Part shown: in pieces, positions 28,972 through 42,316 of the stretch | Layout of the letters: the number at the start of each line of letters is the position of its first letter | Position numbering within the stretch: the stretch's first letter is position 1 | Assembly: GCF_001423905.1 (NCBI RefSeq) | Contig: NZ_LMPQ01000012.1 | Location: 496,562-538,877, forward strand | Direction: 5' to 3' | Source: Frigoribacterium sp. Leaf186 | GTDB taxonomy: Bacteria; Actinomycetota; Actinomycetes; Actinomycetales; Microbacteriaceae | DNA: 42,316 nt | Made by a program: the position numbers and the translations under genes | Notes under the pieces: generated by a model | Databases searched by the model: none | Told to the model about the DNA's origin: nothing | What the model saw: only the letters and a program-made list of their open reading frames with translations

Positions 28972-31481
28972 TGCGGGTTCCGCTGAGTTGGCTGGGCGAG
29001 TTCGTCGACCTGCCGGGTGACATCTCGCTCGAGAGCGTCCACGCCGCCCTCGTGTCGGTGGGCTTCGAAGAAGAAGACGTGCACGTCGGCGACGTGACCG
29101 GGCCGCTCGTGGTCGGGCAGGTCCTCGAGTTCACGCCCGAGCCACAGAAGAACGGCAAGACCATCAACTGGTGTCAGGTCGCCGTCGGTCCCGACGCGGC
29201 GAACGACCCCGACGACGTCCGCGGCATCGTCTGCGGCGCCCACAACTTCGTGGTCGGCGACAAGGTGGTCGTGTCGCTGCCCGGTGCCGTGCTGCCCGGG
29301 CCCTTCCCGATCGCGGCCCGCAAGACCTACGGGCACGTGTCCGACGGCATGATCGCCTCGACCCGCGAGCTCGGCCTCGGCGACGAGCACGACGGCATCC
29401 TCGTGCTGTCGTCGCTCGGCCTCGACCCCGAGGTCGGCACCGACGCGATCGCCCTGCTCGGCCTCGACGAGGCGGCGGTCGAGATCAACGTCACGCCCGA
29501 CCGCGGCTACGCCTTCAGCATCCGCGGGGTGGCCCGCGAGTACTCGCACGCGACCGGGGCGAGCTTCCGCGACCCGGCGTCCCTGGTGTCGCCGACCCCG
29601 TCCGAGGGCTTCTCGGTCGTCGTCGACGACCAGTCGCCCGTGCGAGACCGCGTGGGCGTCCAGACCTTCACCACCAAGGTGGTCCGCGGCATCGACGCGA
29701 CCCGCCCGACGCCGCCCTGGCTGGCCTCGCGCTTGCGGCTGGCGGGCGTCCGCAGCATCTCGTTGCCGGTCGACGTGACCAACTACGTCATGTTCGAGCT
29801 CGGGCAGCCGATCCACGGCTACGACCTCGACAAGGTCAGCGGGGGGCTGTCGGTCCGCCGGGCGGCACCCGGCGAACGCCTCGAGACGCTCGACGGCCAG
29901 GTGCGCGACCTCCACGCCGACGACCTCGTGATCGCCGACGAGTCCGGCGCCATAGGCCTCGCCGGCGTCATGGGCGGAGCCTCGACCGAGATCGGCGCGA
30001 GCACGACCGACGTCCTGATCGAGGCCGCGACCTTCGACCCGACCTCGATCGCTCGGACGGCCCGCCGGCACAAACTGCCCAGCGAGGCGTCAAAGCGCTT
30101 CGAGCGCGGTGTCGACCCCCAGGTCGCCGAGGCGGCCGCCCAGCGTGTCGTCGACCTGCTCGTCGAGCTCGCCGGCGGCACCGCCGACACGCTCGGGTCC
30201 CGGTGGGACGCGTCGACGACGCCCGAGACGATCACCCTGCCGGTCGGTCGGGCCGCGAGCCTGATGGGCGTCGACTACACCGACGACGAGGTGTCCGAGG
30301 CCCTGACGGCGATCGGTGCGCGCGTCGAGCGTGCCGGCGACGACTGGCTCGTCACCCCGCCGACCTGGCGCACCGACCTCGTCGACTCGGCGTCGCTCGT
30401 CGAAGAGGTCGCCCGCATCACGGGCTACGACCGCATCCCCTCCGTGCTGCCCGTCGCTCCCGCCGGGCGCGGCCTCAGCCGTGACCAGCAGTTGCGTCGA
30501 CAGGTGTCGAACGGCCTCGCCGCATCCGGCTCCACCGAGGTCGCCGCGTACCCGTTCGTCTCGGCGGCCCAGAACGCCTCCTTCGGTTCGACCGACGGCA
30601 CGGCGTCGCCTGCCGTCCGACTCGCGAACCCGCTCGACTCGGCGGCGCCCGAGTTGCGCCGCTCGCTCGTGCCCGGCCTGCTCGACATCGCGCGCCGCAA
30701 CGTCGGGCGCGGCCTGGTCGACCTCTCCCTGTTCGAGGTGGGCACCGTCTTCCTGCCGTCCGAGGGCGTCACCTACGGCAGCGACGAGGTGCCGTTCGGG
30801 GCCGCTCGTCCCGACGACGCCACGCTGGTCGCCCTCGCCGAGGCCCTGCCTCCCCAGCCGCGACACCTCGGTCTCCTCGCTGTGGGCACGGTGGTCGACC
30901 GCGCACCGGGCCAGCCGGCCGTCGCGGCCTCGCTCGCCGACGTCCTCGACGCCGTCCGCGTCGCCGCGTCGTCGGTCGCCGCCGAGGTCTCGTTCCGGCA
31001 GGCCCGACACGTCTCGCTGCACCCCGGCCGCACGGCCGAGGTCCTGGTGGGTGACGAGGTCGTGGGCATCGCCGGCGAACTGCTGCCGAGCGTCGCGGCC
31101 GACCTCGACCTGCCCCGCGTCGTGGCCGTGGCCGAGCTCGACCTCGACCGGCTGCTCGCCCTCGCCGCGGTCGAACCGGCCACCTCCGCCCTGTCGTCGT
31201 ACCCCGCGGCGACGCAAGACCTCTCGCTCGTCGTGGCCGTCGACGTCCCGGCGGGCGACGTCCTCGCCACGGTGCGCGAGGGCGCCGGCCCGCTGCTCGA
31301 GAGCGCACGGCTGGTCGACGACTACCGAGGTGCCGGGCTGCCCGACGCGTCGAAGTCGCTCACCTTCGCCCTCCGCTTCCGGGCCGACGACCGCACCTTG
31401 ACCGCGGCCGAGGCCTCCGAGGCCAAGTCCGGCTCCGTCCGCCTGGCCGGCGAGCGATTCGGGGCGGCGCTCCGCGACTGA
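28971..31481 (+). CDS. pheT: Phenylalanine-tRNA ligase, beta subunit
   Basis: PheT partners PheS and carries tRNA binding and editing. The 836-residue length is standard. It begins with MRVPLSWLGEFVDLP, an OB-fold tRNA-binding domain (about 40-155) with KTINWCQVAVG, and the B3/B4 editing domain (about 215-390). It then has the B5 domain and a pseudo-catalytic core with SLVEEVARITGYDRIP, and ends in the anticodon-binding FDX-ACB domain (about 740-836, with LSSYPAATQDLSLVVAVDVP). ATG overlaps the pheS stop. Confidence 0.97.
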
Positions 31482-31527
31482 CACTCGCCCGGCGCCGCCG
31501 CCCCTGATCCCAGGCCGATTCGAACAT

Positions 31528-31539
31528 TAGGGTGGACGC
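31528..31539 (+). promoter_or_regulatory. -10-like box TAGGGT before argC
   Basis: TAGGGT at 31528-31533 ends six bases before ATG 31540. The gap GGACGC is a poor ribosome binding site, so a leaderless arg operon transcript is likely. I see no clear arginine-repressor (ARG) box. Confidence 0.5.
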
Positions 31540-32589
31540 ATGCCTTTCTCCGTTGCCGTGGCCGGCGCGAGTGGTTACGCCGGTGGTGAGCTGTTGCGCT
31601 TGCTGGCCGAGCATCCCGACTTCGAGGTGCAGACCGTCACGGCGTTCCAGAACGCCGGTCAGCGACTCCTCTCGGTGCAGCCGCACCTGCGCTCCCTCGC
31701 GCACCTGACCCTGGTCGAGACGACGCCCGAGGCCCTCGCGGGCCACGACGTCGTGTTCCTCGCGTTGCCCCACGGCAAGTCCGGGGCGATCACCGCGCAG
31801 TTGTCCGACGACACGCTCGTCGTCGACTGCGGTGCCGACCACCGCCTGACCGACGAGTCGGCTTGGCAGGCGTTCTACGGCGGCGAGTTCTACGGCGCCT
31901 GGTCGTACGGCCTGCCCGAGCTCGTCCTCGGCGACACCCCGGGCCGCCAGCGTGACGTCCTGGTCGGCACCAAGCGCATCGCGGTGCCCGGCTGCAACGT
32001 CACGGCCGTCACCCTGGGGCTCGCGCCCGGCGTCCAGGCCGGCGTCGTCGAGACCGCCGACATCGTGACCGTGCTCGCCGTCGGCCCGTCCGGAGCGGGC
32101 AAGGCGTTGAAGACGCACCTGCTGGCGAGTGAGCTGATGGGCTCGGCGTCCGCCTACGGCGTGGGCGGCAGCCACCGGCACGTCCCCGAGATCCAGCAGA
32201 ACCTCCGTGTCGCCGGAGCGACCGAGGTGAACGTGTCGTTCACCCCCGTGCTCGTCCCGATGTCGCGGGGCATCCTCGCCACGACGACCGCCCGTCTCGC
32301 CCCGGGCGTCTCGGCCCACGACGTGAGGTCCGCCTGGCAGCAGGCCTACGCGAACGAGCCGTTCGTGCACCTCCTGCCCGAGGGCGAGTTCCCCCGCACC
32401 GCCGACACCCTCGGTGCCAACACGGCGCTCATCGGGCTCGCCGTCGACGAGGCGGCCGACCGCGTCGTCGTCGTGAGCGCCATCGACAACCTCGTCAAGG
32501 GCACCGCGGGCGCCGCGATCCAGTCCGCCAACATCGCCCTCGGCCTGCCCGAGACCACCGGCCTCGGCCAGAACGGAGTCGCCCCGTGA
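31540..32589 (+). CDS. argC: N-acetyl-gamma-glutamyl-phosphate reductase
   Basis: ArgC reduces acetylglutamyl phosphate to the semialdehyde with NADPH. The 349-residue protein starts with the dinucleotide fold [18 protein letters not shown]. It has the catalytic Cys152, but in the sequence PGCNVT instead of the usual PGCYPT, and VGPSGAG where many homologues have SGTSGAG. The SHRHVPEI histidine region and [19 protein letters not shown] at the end are typical. ATG 31540 begins the arg cluster argC-J-B-D-F. Confidence 0.95.
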   Translation: MPFSVAVAGASGYAGGELLRLLAEHPDFEVQTVTAFQNAGQRLLSVQPHLRSLAHLTLVETTPEALAGHDVVFLALPHGKSGAITAQLSDDTLVVDCGADHRLTDESAWQAFYGGEFYGAWSYGLPELVLGDTPGRQRDVLVGTKRIAVPGCNVTAVTLGLAPGVQAGVVETADIVTVLAVGPSGAGKALKTHLLASELMGSASAYGVGGSHRHVPEIQQNLRVAGATEVNVSFTPVLVPMSRGILATTTARLAPGVSAHDVRSAWQQAYANEPFVHLLPEGEFPRTADTLGANTALIGLAVDEAADRVVVVSAIDNLVKGTAGAAIQSANIALGLPETTGLGQNGVAP

Positions 32590-33743
32590 GCGTCACCGCA
32601 GCAGCCGGCTTCGAGGCCGCCGGCGTCGTCGCCGGCCTGAAGAGCACCGGTGCCCCCGACGTCGCGCTGGTCGTCAACCGCGGCCGCAGCACGGCGGCCG
32701 CGGCCGTCTTCACGAGCAACCGGGCGAAGGCCAACCCCGTCCTCTGGTCGCAGCAGGTGGTCGCCGACGGGCGCGTCGACGCCGTCGTCCTCAACTCAGG
32801 AGGCGCGAACTGTTTCACCGGAGCCTTCGGCTTCCAGACGACCCACTCCACGGCCGAGACCGTGGCCACGGCCCTCGACGTGTCGGCGACGGACGTCCTC
32901 GTCTGTTCCACGGGTCTCATCGGAGTCGGTGACCAGACCTTCCGCGACAAGGTGCTGGCCGGGTCCACCGCGGCAGCCGCGGCACTGTCGGCCGACGGCG
33001 GCCTCGAGGCCGCGACGGCCATCATGACGACCGACACCAAGCCCAAGCAGGCGGTCGTGACGGGCGACGGCTGGGTGGTCGGCGGCATGGCGAAGGGTGC
33101 GGGCATGCTCGCCCCCGGCCTCGCCACGATGCTCGTCGTGCTCACGACCGACGCCGACGTCGACGCGGCCGGGCTCGACTCCGCCCTCCGCGAGGCGACC
33201 CGGGTGACCTTCGACCGTCTCGACTCCGACGGGTGCATGTCGACGAACGACACCGTCGTGTTGCTGGCCAGCGCCGAGTCCGGGGTCGCGCCTCCTGCCG
33301 GCGACTTCGCCGCGGCGGTCACGGCGCTCTGCGCCGACCTCGCCGAGCAGCTGCAGGCCGACGCCGAGGGCGCCTCGCACGACATCCGCATCGAGATCGT
33401 GGGGGCGGCCAGCGACGACGACGCCGTCGAGGTCGGTCGGTCGATCGCGCGCAACGCCCTGTTCAAGGCGGCCGTCTTCGGCAACGACCCCAACTGGGGA
33501 CGGGTGCTCGCGGCCATAGGCACCACCTCGGCCGAGTTCGACCCCTACGACGTCGACGTGACCATCAACGGCGTCCGGGTGTGCCACGCCGGTGCCCCCG
33601 ACCGGCCGAGCGACGAGGTCGACCTGATCCCGCGCGCGGTCCACGTCCTCGTCGACCTCAAGACGGGCCCCGTCGAGGCGACCATCCTGACGAACGACCT
33701 CACGCACGACTACGTGCACGAGAACAGCGCGTACTCCAGCTGA
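32586..33743 (+). CDS. argJ: Bifunctional ornithine acetyltransferase/N-acetylglutamate synthase
   Basis: ArgJ moves the acetyl group from acetylornithine back to glutamate, making the pathway cyclic. The 385-residue precursor cleaves itself before Thr181 in the sequence [14 protein letters not shown]. Other family features are [18 protein letters not shown] and [16 protein letters not shown] overlaps the argC stop. The gene contains TCAGGAGGCGCG at 32796-32807, written with rare TCA GGA codons, and the complementary CGCGCCTCCT at 33287-33296, written with rare CCT CCT codons. Confidence 0.97.
   Translation: MSVTAAAGFEAAGVVAGLKSTGAPDVALVVNRGRSTAAAAVFTSNRAKANPVLWSQQVVADGRVDAVVLNSGGANCFTGAFGFQTTHSTAETVATALDVSATDVLVCSTGLIGVGDQTFRDKVLAGSTAAAAALSADGGLEAATAIMTTDTKPKQAVVTGDGWVVGGMAKGAGMLAPGLATMLVVLTTDADVDAAGLDSALREATRVTFDRLDSDGCMSTNDTVVLLASAESGVAPPAGDFAAAVTALCADLAEQLQADAEGASHDIRIEIVGAASDDDAVEVGRSIARNALFKAAVFGNDPNWGRVLAAIGTTSAEFDPYDVDVTINGVRVCHAGAPDRPSDEVDLIPRAVHVLVDLKTGPVEATILTNDLTHDYVHENSAYSS
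32798..32807 (+). repeat. AGGAGGCGCG dispersed 10-mer (argJ, copy a)
   Basis: It spans Ser-Gly-Gly-Ala in ArgJ. Serine and glycine use TCA and GGA, which are rare in this window. Confidence 0.5.
33287..33296 (-). repeat. AGGAGGCGCG dispersed 10-mer (argJ, copy b)
   Basis: The complement-strand copy, 480 bases from copy a and in opposite orientation, spans Ala-Pro-Pro with two CCT codons. CCT is rare here compared with CCC and CCG. Confidence 0.5.
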
Positions 33744-34785
33744 TGGGCGTCCACACGAACACCGGCGCCACGGCTGCCGACGAGCAAGAGCTGGCCGCGG
33801 TCAAGGCCTCGACGTTGATCGAGTCCCTGCCCTGGCTGAAGCGGTTCTCGGGCAAGGTGGTCGTCGTCAAGTTCGGCGGCAACGCCATGGTCGACGACGC
33901 GCTCAAGCAGGCGTTCGCCGAAGACATGGTCTACCTCCGCTACGCGGGGCTGCACCCCGTGGTCGTGCACGGCGGGGGGCCGCAGATCTCGGCGGCGCTC
34001 GACGCGGCGGGCATCGAGAGCGAGTTCCGGGGCGGCTACCGGTACACCTCGACCGAGGCGATCTCGGTCGTCCGCGACGTCCTGGCCGGCGAGGTGAACC
34101 GCGAGATCGTCGAGCTCATCAACGAGCACGGTGACCTGGCCCGCGGTGTCTCGGGTGAGGGCTCGACGTTGTTCGAGGGCCGCAAGCGCGGCGTCGTCGT
34201 CGACGGTGAGACCTTCGACCTGGGCCACGTGGGCGACGTCACGCGCGTCGACCCCTCGTCGGTGCTGGCCGAGATCGCCGCGGGGCGCATCCCCGTCGTC
34301 TCGTCGATCGCGACCAACCGGGTCGATCCCGAGCACGCCCTGAACGTCAACGCCGACGCCGCAGCGGGGGCGCTGGCCATCGCCCTCGGCGCGGCCAAGC
34401 TCGTCGTGCTGACCGACGTCGCCGGGCTCTACGCCGACTGGCCGAACCGCGACTCGCTCGTCGAGGCCATCACGGTCTCGGCCCTGACCGACATGCTACC
34501 GACCCTCGAGTCGGGCATGATCCCCAAGATGCGCGCCTGCCTCGACTCGGTCGTCGGCGGCGTGGGTGGGGCGACCATCATCGACGGTCGCATCCCGCAC
34601 TCGATCCTCCTCGAGGTGTTCACCCAGCGCGGGTCGGGCACCGAGGTGGTCCCCGACGACAGGGCGGCCTCGACCGGCGCGCCCGTCGTCACCTCGTTCG
34701 GCACCCCCGCCGGCGAGCCCGTCACCACCCGGGGCTCCACCCCGGGCGGCCCTGCCGCGAGCGGCACCGACACGAAAGGACAGTC

Positions 34786-34789
<4 letters not shown>
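33743..34789 (+). CDS. argB: Acetylglutamate kinase
   Basis: ArgB phosphorylates N-acetylglutamate and in this type of pathway is usually the arginine feedback point. The 348-residue protein has the amino-acid kinase fold with VVVKFGGNAM, VVHGGGPQIS, LNVNADAAAG and VVLTDVAGLYAD. It is about 45 residues longer than usual at the C-terminus, a Pro/Gly/Thr-rich tail (about 303-348) of no known role. ATG overlaps the argJ stop, and argD begins with a GTG inside the GTGA junction. Confidence 0.95.
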
Positions 34790-36905
<2,116 letters not shown>

Positions 36906-36958
36906 GCACCCCCACCACCTCACCCACGTAGACACACCCACACCACACAAGGAGAACC

Positions 36959-39758
<2,800 letters not shown>

Positions 39759-39804
39759 GCCGCGTGGGCACCGGGGGTCCGAGCCGAGTGGGCACGAGGA
39801 GGCG

Positions 39805-40449
39805 GTGACCACGACGTCCGTCGACGACACGCTCGCGAGGCTGTTGGCCGAGCCGGCGCTGGAGGTCGCACCGCGCCTCCTCGGCTCGATCGTCTGGTCC
39901 GGGGGAGTCGGGGTGCGCCTGACCGAGGTCGAGGCGTACCACGGTCAAGGGCAGGACCCCGGATCGCACGCGCACCGCGGCCCTTCGGCACGGAACGGCA
40001 GCATGTTCGACGCCGGCGGCACGCTCTACGTGTACCTGTCGTACGGCATCCACCGGTGCGTCAACATCGTGTGCGGCCCCGAGGGGTACGCATCGGGCGT
40101 CCTGCTCAGGGCGGGCGAGGTCGTGGCCGGCCTCGACGAGGCGCGGTCCCGTCGGTCGACGTCGCGGACCCCGGACGACCTCGCCCGAGGCCCCGGTCGA
40201 CTCGGTTCGGCCCTCGGCATCGAGCTCGGCGACGACGGCTCGCGCCTCGTCGCCGACGCCCCCGGTCAGGAGGCGCGGTTCCGGTTGCGCCTCCCGTCCG
40301 CACCGGTCGGCGCCGTCGCCGCGGGCCCCCGCGTCGGTGTGTCGGGTCACGCGGGCGGCGAGGCCTTCCCCTGGCGGTTCTCGCTGGAGGGCGACCCGAC
40401 GGTCTCGCCCTACCGGGCAGCCGTGTCCCGCCGACGCGGTGGGGCGTGA
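39805..40449 (+). CDS. DNA-3-methyladenine glycosylase (MPG/AAG type)
   Basis: The enzyme removes alkylated purines such as 3-methyladenine from DNA. The 214-residue protein matches the AAG/MPG fold with the catalytic-region TEVEAYHGQGQDPGSHAHRGP, the DNA-intercalating LYVYLSYGIHRCVNIVC and a LLRAGEVV turn. GTG follows GAGGAGG. It is the second DNA-repair function in the window, but no LexA box precedes it. The gene carries the 10-mer CGCGCCTCCT at 39872-39881 and AGGAGGCGCG at 40268-40277. Confidence 0.93.
   Translation: MTTTSVDDTLARLLAEPALEVAPRLLGSIVWSGGVGVRLTEVEAYHGQGQDPGSHAHRGPSARNGSMFDAGGTLYVYLSYGIHRCVNIVCGPEGYASGVLLRAGEVVAGLDEARSRRSTSRTPDDLARGPGRLGSALGIELGDDGSRLVADAPGQEARFRLRLPSAPVGAVAAGPRVGVSGHAGGEAFPWRFSLEGDPTVSPYRAAVSRRRGGA
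39872..39881 (-). repeat. AGGAGGCGCG dispersed 10-mer (glycosylase gene, copy a)
   Basis: The complement-strand copy falls on common codons, so it may be chance. Confidence 0.35.
40268..40277 (+). repeat. AGGAGGCGCG dispersed 10-mer (glycosylase gene, copy b)
   Basis: This copy extends to TCAGGAGGCGCG (40266-40277) and codes for Gln-Glu-Ala-Arg. Confidence 0.4.
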
Positions 40450-40471
40450 CGAGCGCGCCGGCGGCCGCTGG

Positions 40472-40484
40472 TAGCGTGTCGCGG
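40472..40484 (+). promoter_or_regulatory. -10-like box TAGCGT before tyrS
   Basis: TAGCGT at 40472-40477 ends seven bases before the tyrS GTG. No ribosome binding site lies between, which suggests a leaderless mRNA. Confidence 0.5.
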
Positions 40485-41798
40485 GTGACCAGTGAAACGA
40501 CCGCAGACGTGCTGGCCGCCCAGGGCAACGACCCGTCGTTCGACGACGTGTGGGACGAGTTGCACTGGCGCGGCCTGGTGCACGTCTCGACCGACGCCGA
40601 CGCACTGAAGACGCTGCTCGCGGGCGAGCCGATCACGTTCTACTGCGGGTTCGACCCGACGGCGCCGAGCCTGCACCTCGGCAACCTCGTGCAGCTGCTC
40701 ACGATGCGCCGCCTGCAGCTCGCCGGGCACCGGCCGCTCGGCCTCGTGGGCGGTTCGACCGGTCTGATCGGTGATCCGCGACCGACCGCCGAGCGGGTGC
40801 TCAAGACGCCCGAGCAGACCGCCGAGTGGGTCGACCGCATCCGCGTGCACGTCGAGAAGTTCCTGTCGCCCGACGGCGACAACGGCCTCCGGGTGGTCAA
40901 CAACCTCGACTGGACGTCACCGCTCAGCGCCATCGAGTTCTTGCGCGACATCGGCAAGAACTTCCGCGTCAACACGATGCTCAAGAAGGACGCCGTGGCA
41001 GCGCGCCTGAACTCCGACGCCGGCATCAGCTACACCGAGTTCAGCTACCAGATCCTGCAGGGGCTCGACTTCCGCGAGCTGTACCGCAGCTACGGCTGCG
41101 TGCTGCAGACCGGCGGCAGCGACCAGTGGGGCAACCTCACGAGCGGCACCGAGCTGATCCGCCGGACCGAGGGCGTCTCGGTGCACGCGATCGGCACGCC
41201 GCTCATCACGAACTCCGACGGCACCAAGTTCGGCAAGAGCGAGGGCAACGCGGTCTGGCTCGACGCCGACCTGACCAGCCCGTACGCCCTGTACCAGTTC
41301 TGGCTCAACACCGACGACTCCGACGTCGTCTCGCGCCTCAAGGTGTTCACGTTCCTCTCGCGTGCCGAGATCGAACGCCTCGCCACGGCCGTCGCCGACG
41401 AACCCTTCCGTCGGGAGGCGCAGCGCGCGTTGGCCTGGAACGTCACGTCCCTGGTCCACGGCGCCGCGGCCACCCGTTCCGCGATCGCCGCCGCCGCAGC
41501 CCTCTTCGGTCAGGGCGATCTCGCCGAGCTCGACGGATCGACCCTGCGGAGCGCGATCGCCGAGTTGCCGGCCGCGACGGCCGACGCGTCGACCACCGTC
41601 GCCCAGGCCCTCGTCGACACAGGTCTCGTGTCGTCGCTGGGGGCGGCCCGCCGCGCCACCGCCGAAGGCGGCGTCTACGTGAACAACACGAGGGCCGAGA
41701 ACGGCGACGCCCTGGTGGCCGACTCGCAACTCGACGGGGGAGTCGTCGTCCTGCGGCGAGGCAAGAAGACGTTGGCCGGCGTGACCGTCCAGGTCTGA
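40485..41798 (+). CDS. tyrS: Tyrosine-tRNA ligase
   Basis: TyrS charges tRNA-Tyr. The 437-residue protein is a class I synthetase of the bacterial TyrRS type. It has the HIGH-like sequence APSLHLGNL, the tyrosine site around QTGGSDQWGNLTSG, and the KMSKS-like KFGKSEGN. A C-terminal S4 domain follows (about residues 370-437). GTG 40485 is chosen because a -10 box precedes it and the family N-terminus starts near it; a Gly-rich open frame upstream has no support. A hairpin terminator follows after 22 bases. Confidence 0.97.
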   Translation: MTSETTADVLAAQGNDPSFDDVWDELHWRGLVHVSTDADALKTLLAGEPITFYCGFDPTAPSLHLGNLVQLLTMRRLQLAGHRPLGLVGGSTGLIGDPRPTAERVLKTPEQTAEWVDRIRVHVEKFLSPDGDNGLRVVNNLDWTSPLSAIEFLRDIGKNFRVNTMLKKDAVAARLNSDAGISYTEFSYQILQGLDFRELYRSYGCVLQTGGSDQWGNLTSGTELIRRTEGVSVHAIGTPLITNSDGTKFGKSEGNAVWLDADLTSPYALYQFWLNTDDSDVVSRLKVFTFLSRAEIERLATAVADEPFRREAQRALAWNVTSLVHGAAATRSAIAAAAALFGQGDLAELDGSTLRSAIAELPAATADASTTVAQALVDTGLVSSLGAARRATAEGGVYVNNTRAENGDALVADSQLDGGVVVLRRGKKTLAGVTVQV

Positions 41799-41820
41799 CA
41801 CGCGTCTGCACCGAGCAGTC

Positions 41821-41857
41821 GAGAAGCCCGCATTCCTCGTCGAGGTGCGGGCTTCTC
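41821..41857 (+). terminator. Terminator of tyrS
   Basis: A 12-bp perfect stem (41821-41832 with 41846-41857) encloses a second small stem (CCTCG/CGAGG). Downstream bases are CTCGTC, without a T-run. Confidence 0.85.
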
Positions 41858-41963
41858 CTCGTCTGAGGAGAGCTGCAGCAACCACATCCCCGTGTTTCCG
41901 GGCCTCGCGATCACGACACGCCCGGGATGCATGGAGATTTGGGGGTGGGCCCGAAGCCCTGTG

Positions 41964-42205
41964 TAAAGTAATCCGAGTCAGCCCAAAGGTGCGGCGGAGC
42001 GGCCAGGACAGAGACCAGAAATGGTCCCGATCCGGAGCTCACCGGCCTCAAGTGGTGACATCCTCCCCGAGATCACGTCGTTCACGACGCGAGAATCGTG
42101 TGGTAGGGTTTCAAATCCATCCTCTGGTTCTGCCAGGCGCTGGTCTTCACAACCTGAAGATCGGAAATCGAGTCGGTTTGACTTGGTCCACCAGGATGAT
42201 ATGGT
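41964..42205 (+). promoter_or_regulatory. rRNA operon promoter region with several candidate promoters
   Basis: Three candidate promoters lie in the tyrS-16S gap. The first has TAAAGT at 41964-41969 with a TTGGGG at 41939 that is too far for an ideal -35. The second is TTCACG (42081-42086), 17 bases, TAGGGT (42104-42109). The third is TTGACT (42178-42183), 16 bases, TATGGT (42200-42205). Tandem promoters are typical of rrn operons. The 71-codon open frame at 42021-42236 is not believed. Confidence 0.6.
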
Positions 42206-42316
42206 TCCACAGCAGCTTCGAGCGAAGGTCTACTAAGACCGGGTCTCGAGTGCGTTTGGTCCTTGAGAACTCAACAGCGTGCACATTGTCAAATGCCAAA
42301 TTATACCCTGGCATTG
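42206..42316 (+). other. rRNA operon leader (upstream of 16S rRNA)
   Basis: The leader shows TTGAGAACTCAACAGCGTGC (42263-42282), the actinobacterial motif found just before 16S rRNA and related to the antitermination box. Two small hairpins precede it (42216-42227 and 42227-42240). At the window end, AATGCCA (42292-42298) can pair with TGGCATT (42309-42315). The 16S rRNA gene must start beyond the last base; no rRNA itself is inside the window. Confidence 0.75.

Noticed and set aside
31521-31536. LexA-like half site TCGAAC before argC
   Set aside because: The second half (GTTCGA) is missing and the operon has no link to DNA damage.
42021-42236. 71-codon open frame before the 16S gene
   Set aside because: It lies in the rRNA promoter and leader region, contains promoter and hairpin signals, and has no ribosome binding site or family.

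Overview
The window reads as chromosomal core DNA of a high-GC Gram-positive actinobacterium, most likely a member of the Microbacteriaceae. The evidence is a GC content of roughly 70% (my estimate), GTG and TTG starts, GTGA/ATGA stop-start overlaps, actinobacterial LexA boxes (TCGAAC-N4-GTTCGA), a ClgR-type regulator, a PriA-type HisA, and the gene order ftsK-pgsA-cinA-clgR-DUF3046-recA-recX-miaB-miaA-dapF-hflX-lexA. Genus and species cannot be read from the sequence. I see no prophage, IS element, CRISPR array, toxin-antitoxin pair, defence island or tRNA gene.

Layout. (1) 95-3077: an export system of adaptor, ABC ATPase and MacB-type permease behind a TetR-like inverted repeat. (2) 3132-17289: ftsK, pgsA, cinA, clgR, DUF3046, recA-recX behind two SOS boxes, miaB-miaA-dapF, a convergent rRNA-methylase-like gene, hflX, and lexA divergent from a SOS-boxed LysM membrane protein. 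This block is the DNA-damage, chromosome-segregation and tRNA-modification core. (3) 17382-21875: hisC-hisB-hisH-priA, an SseB-like gene and a reverse-strand DUF1844 gene. (4) 22166-24334: infC (which must start at ATC), rpmI, rplT and a SpoU-type RNA methylase. (5) 24464-27836: a four-gene GluABCD-type amino-acid ABC importer, bounded on both sides by copies of one palindromic element. (6) 27931-41798: pheS-pheT, argCJBDF-argGH without argR, a 45-residue membrane protein, a 3-methyladenine DNA glycosylase and tyrS. (7) 41964-42316: promoters and leader of an rRNA operon whose 16S gene must begin just past the window.

How it works together. LexA can be inferred to repress itself, recA-recX and the divergent LysM protein, which resembles the SOS division inhibitors DivS, ChiZ and YneA. 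HisC, HisB, HisH and PriA cover the middle of histidine synthesis, and PriA may also serve tryptophan synthesis. ArgC, J, B, D, F, G and H give a complete cyclic arginine pathway from glutamate, and the neighbouring importer is of a type that brings in glutamate.

Non-coding signals are the most interesting part. A palindromic element built on CGCGCCTCCT/AGGAGGCGCG brackets the glu operon. The same 10-mer recurs well above expectation, partly inside genes at rare codons. Many genes carry a TANNNT box 6-8 bases before the start codon, which predicts leaderless mRNAs. infC combines an ATC start with an anti-Shine-Dalgarno leader. A perfect 17-bp hairpin separates the binding-protein gene of the importer from its permeases. 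No wholly new multi-gene system is evident; the palindrome family and the SOS/LysM arrangement are the best leads.
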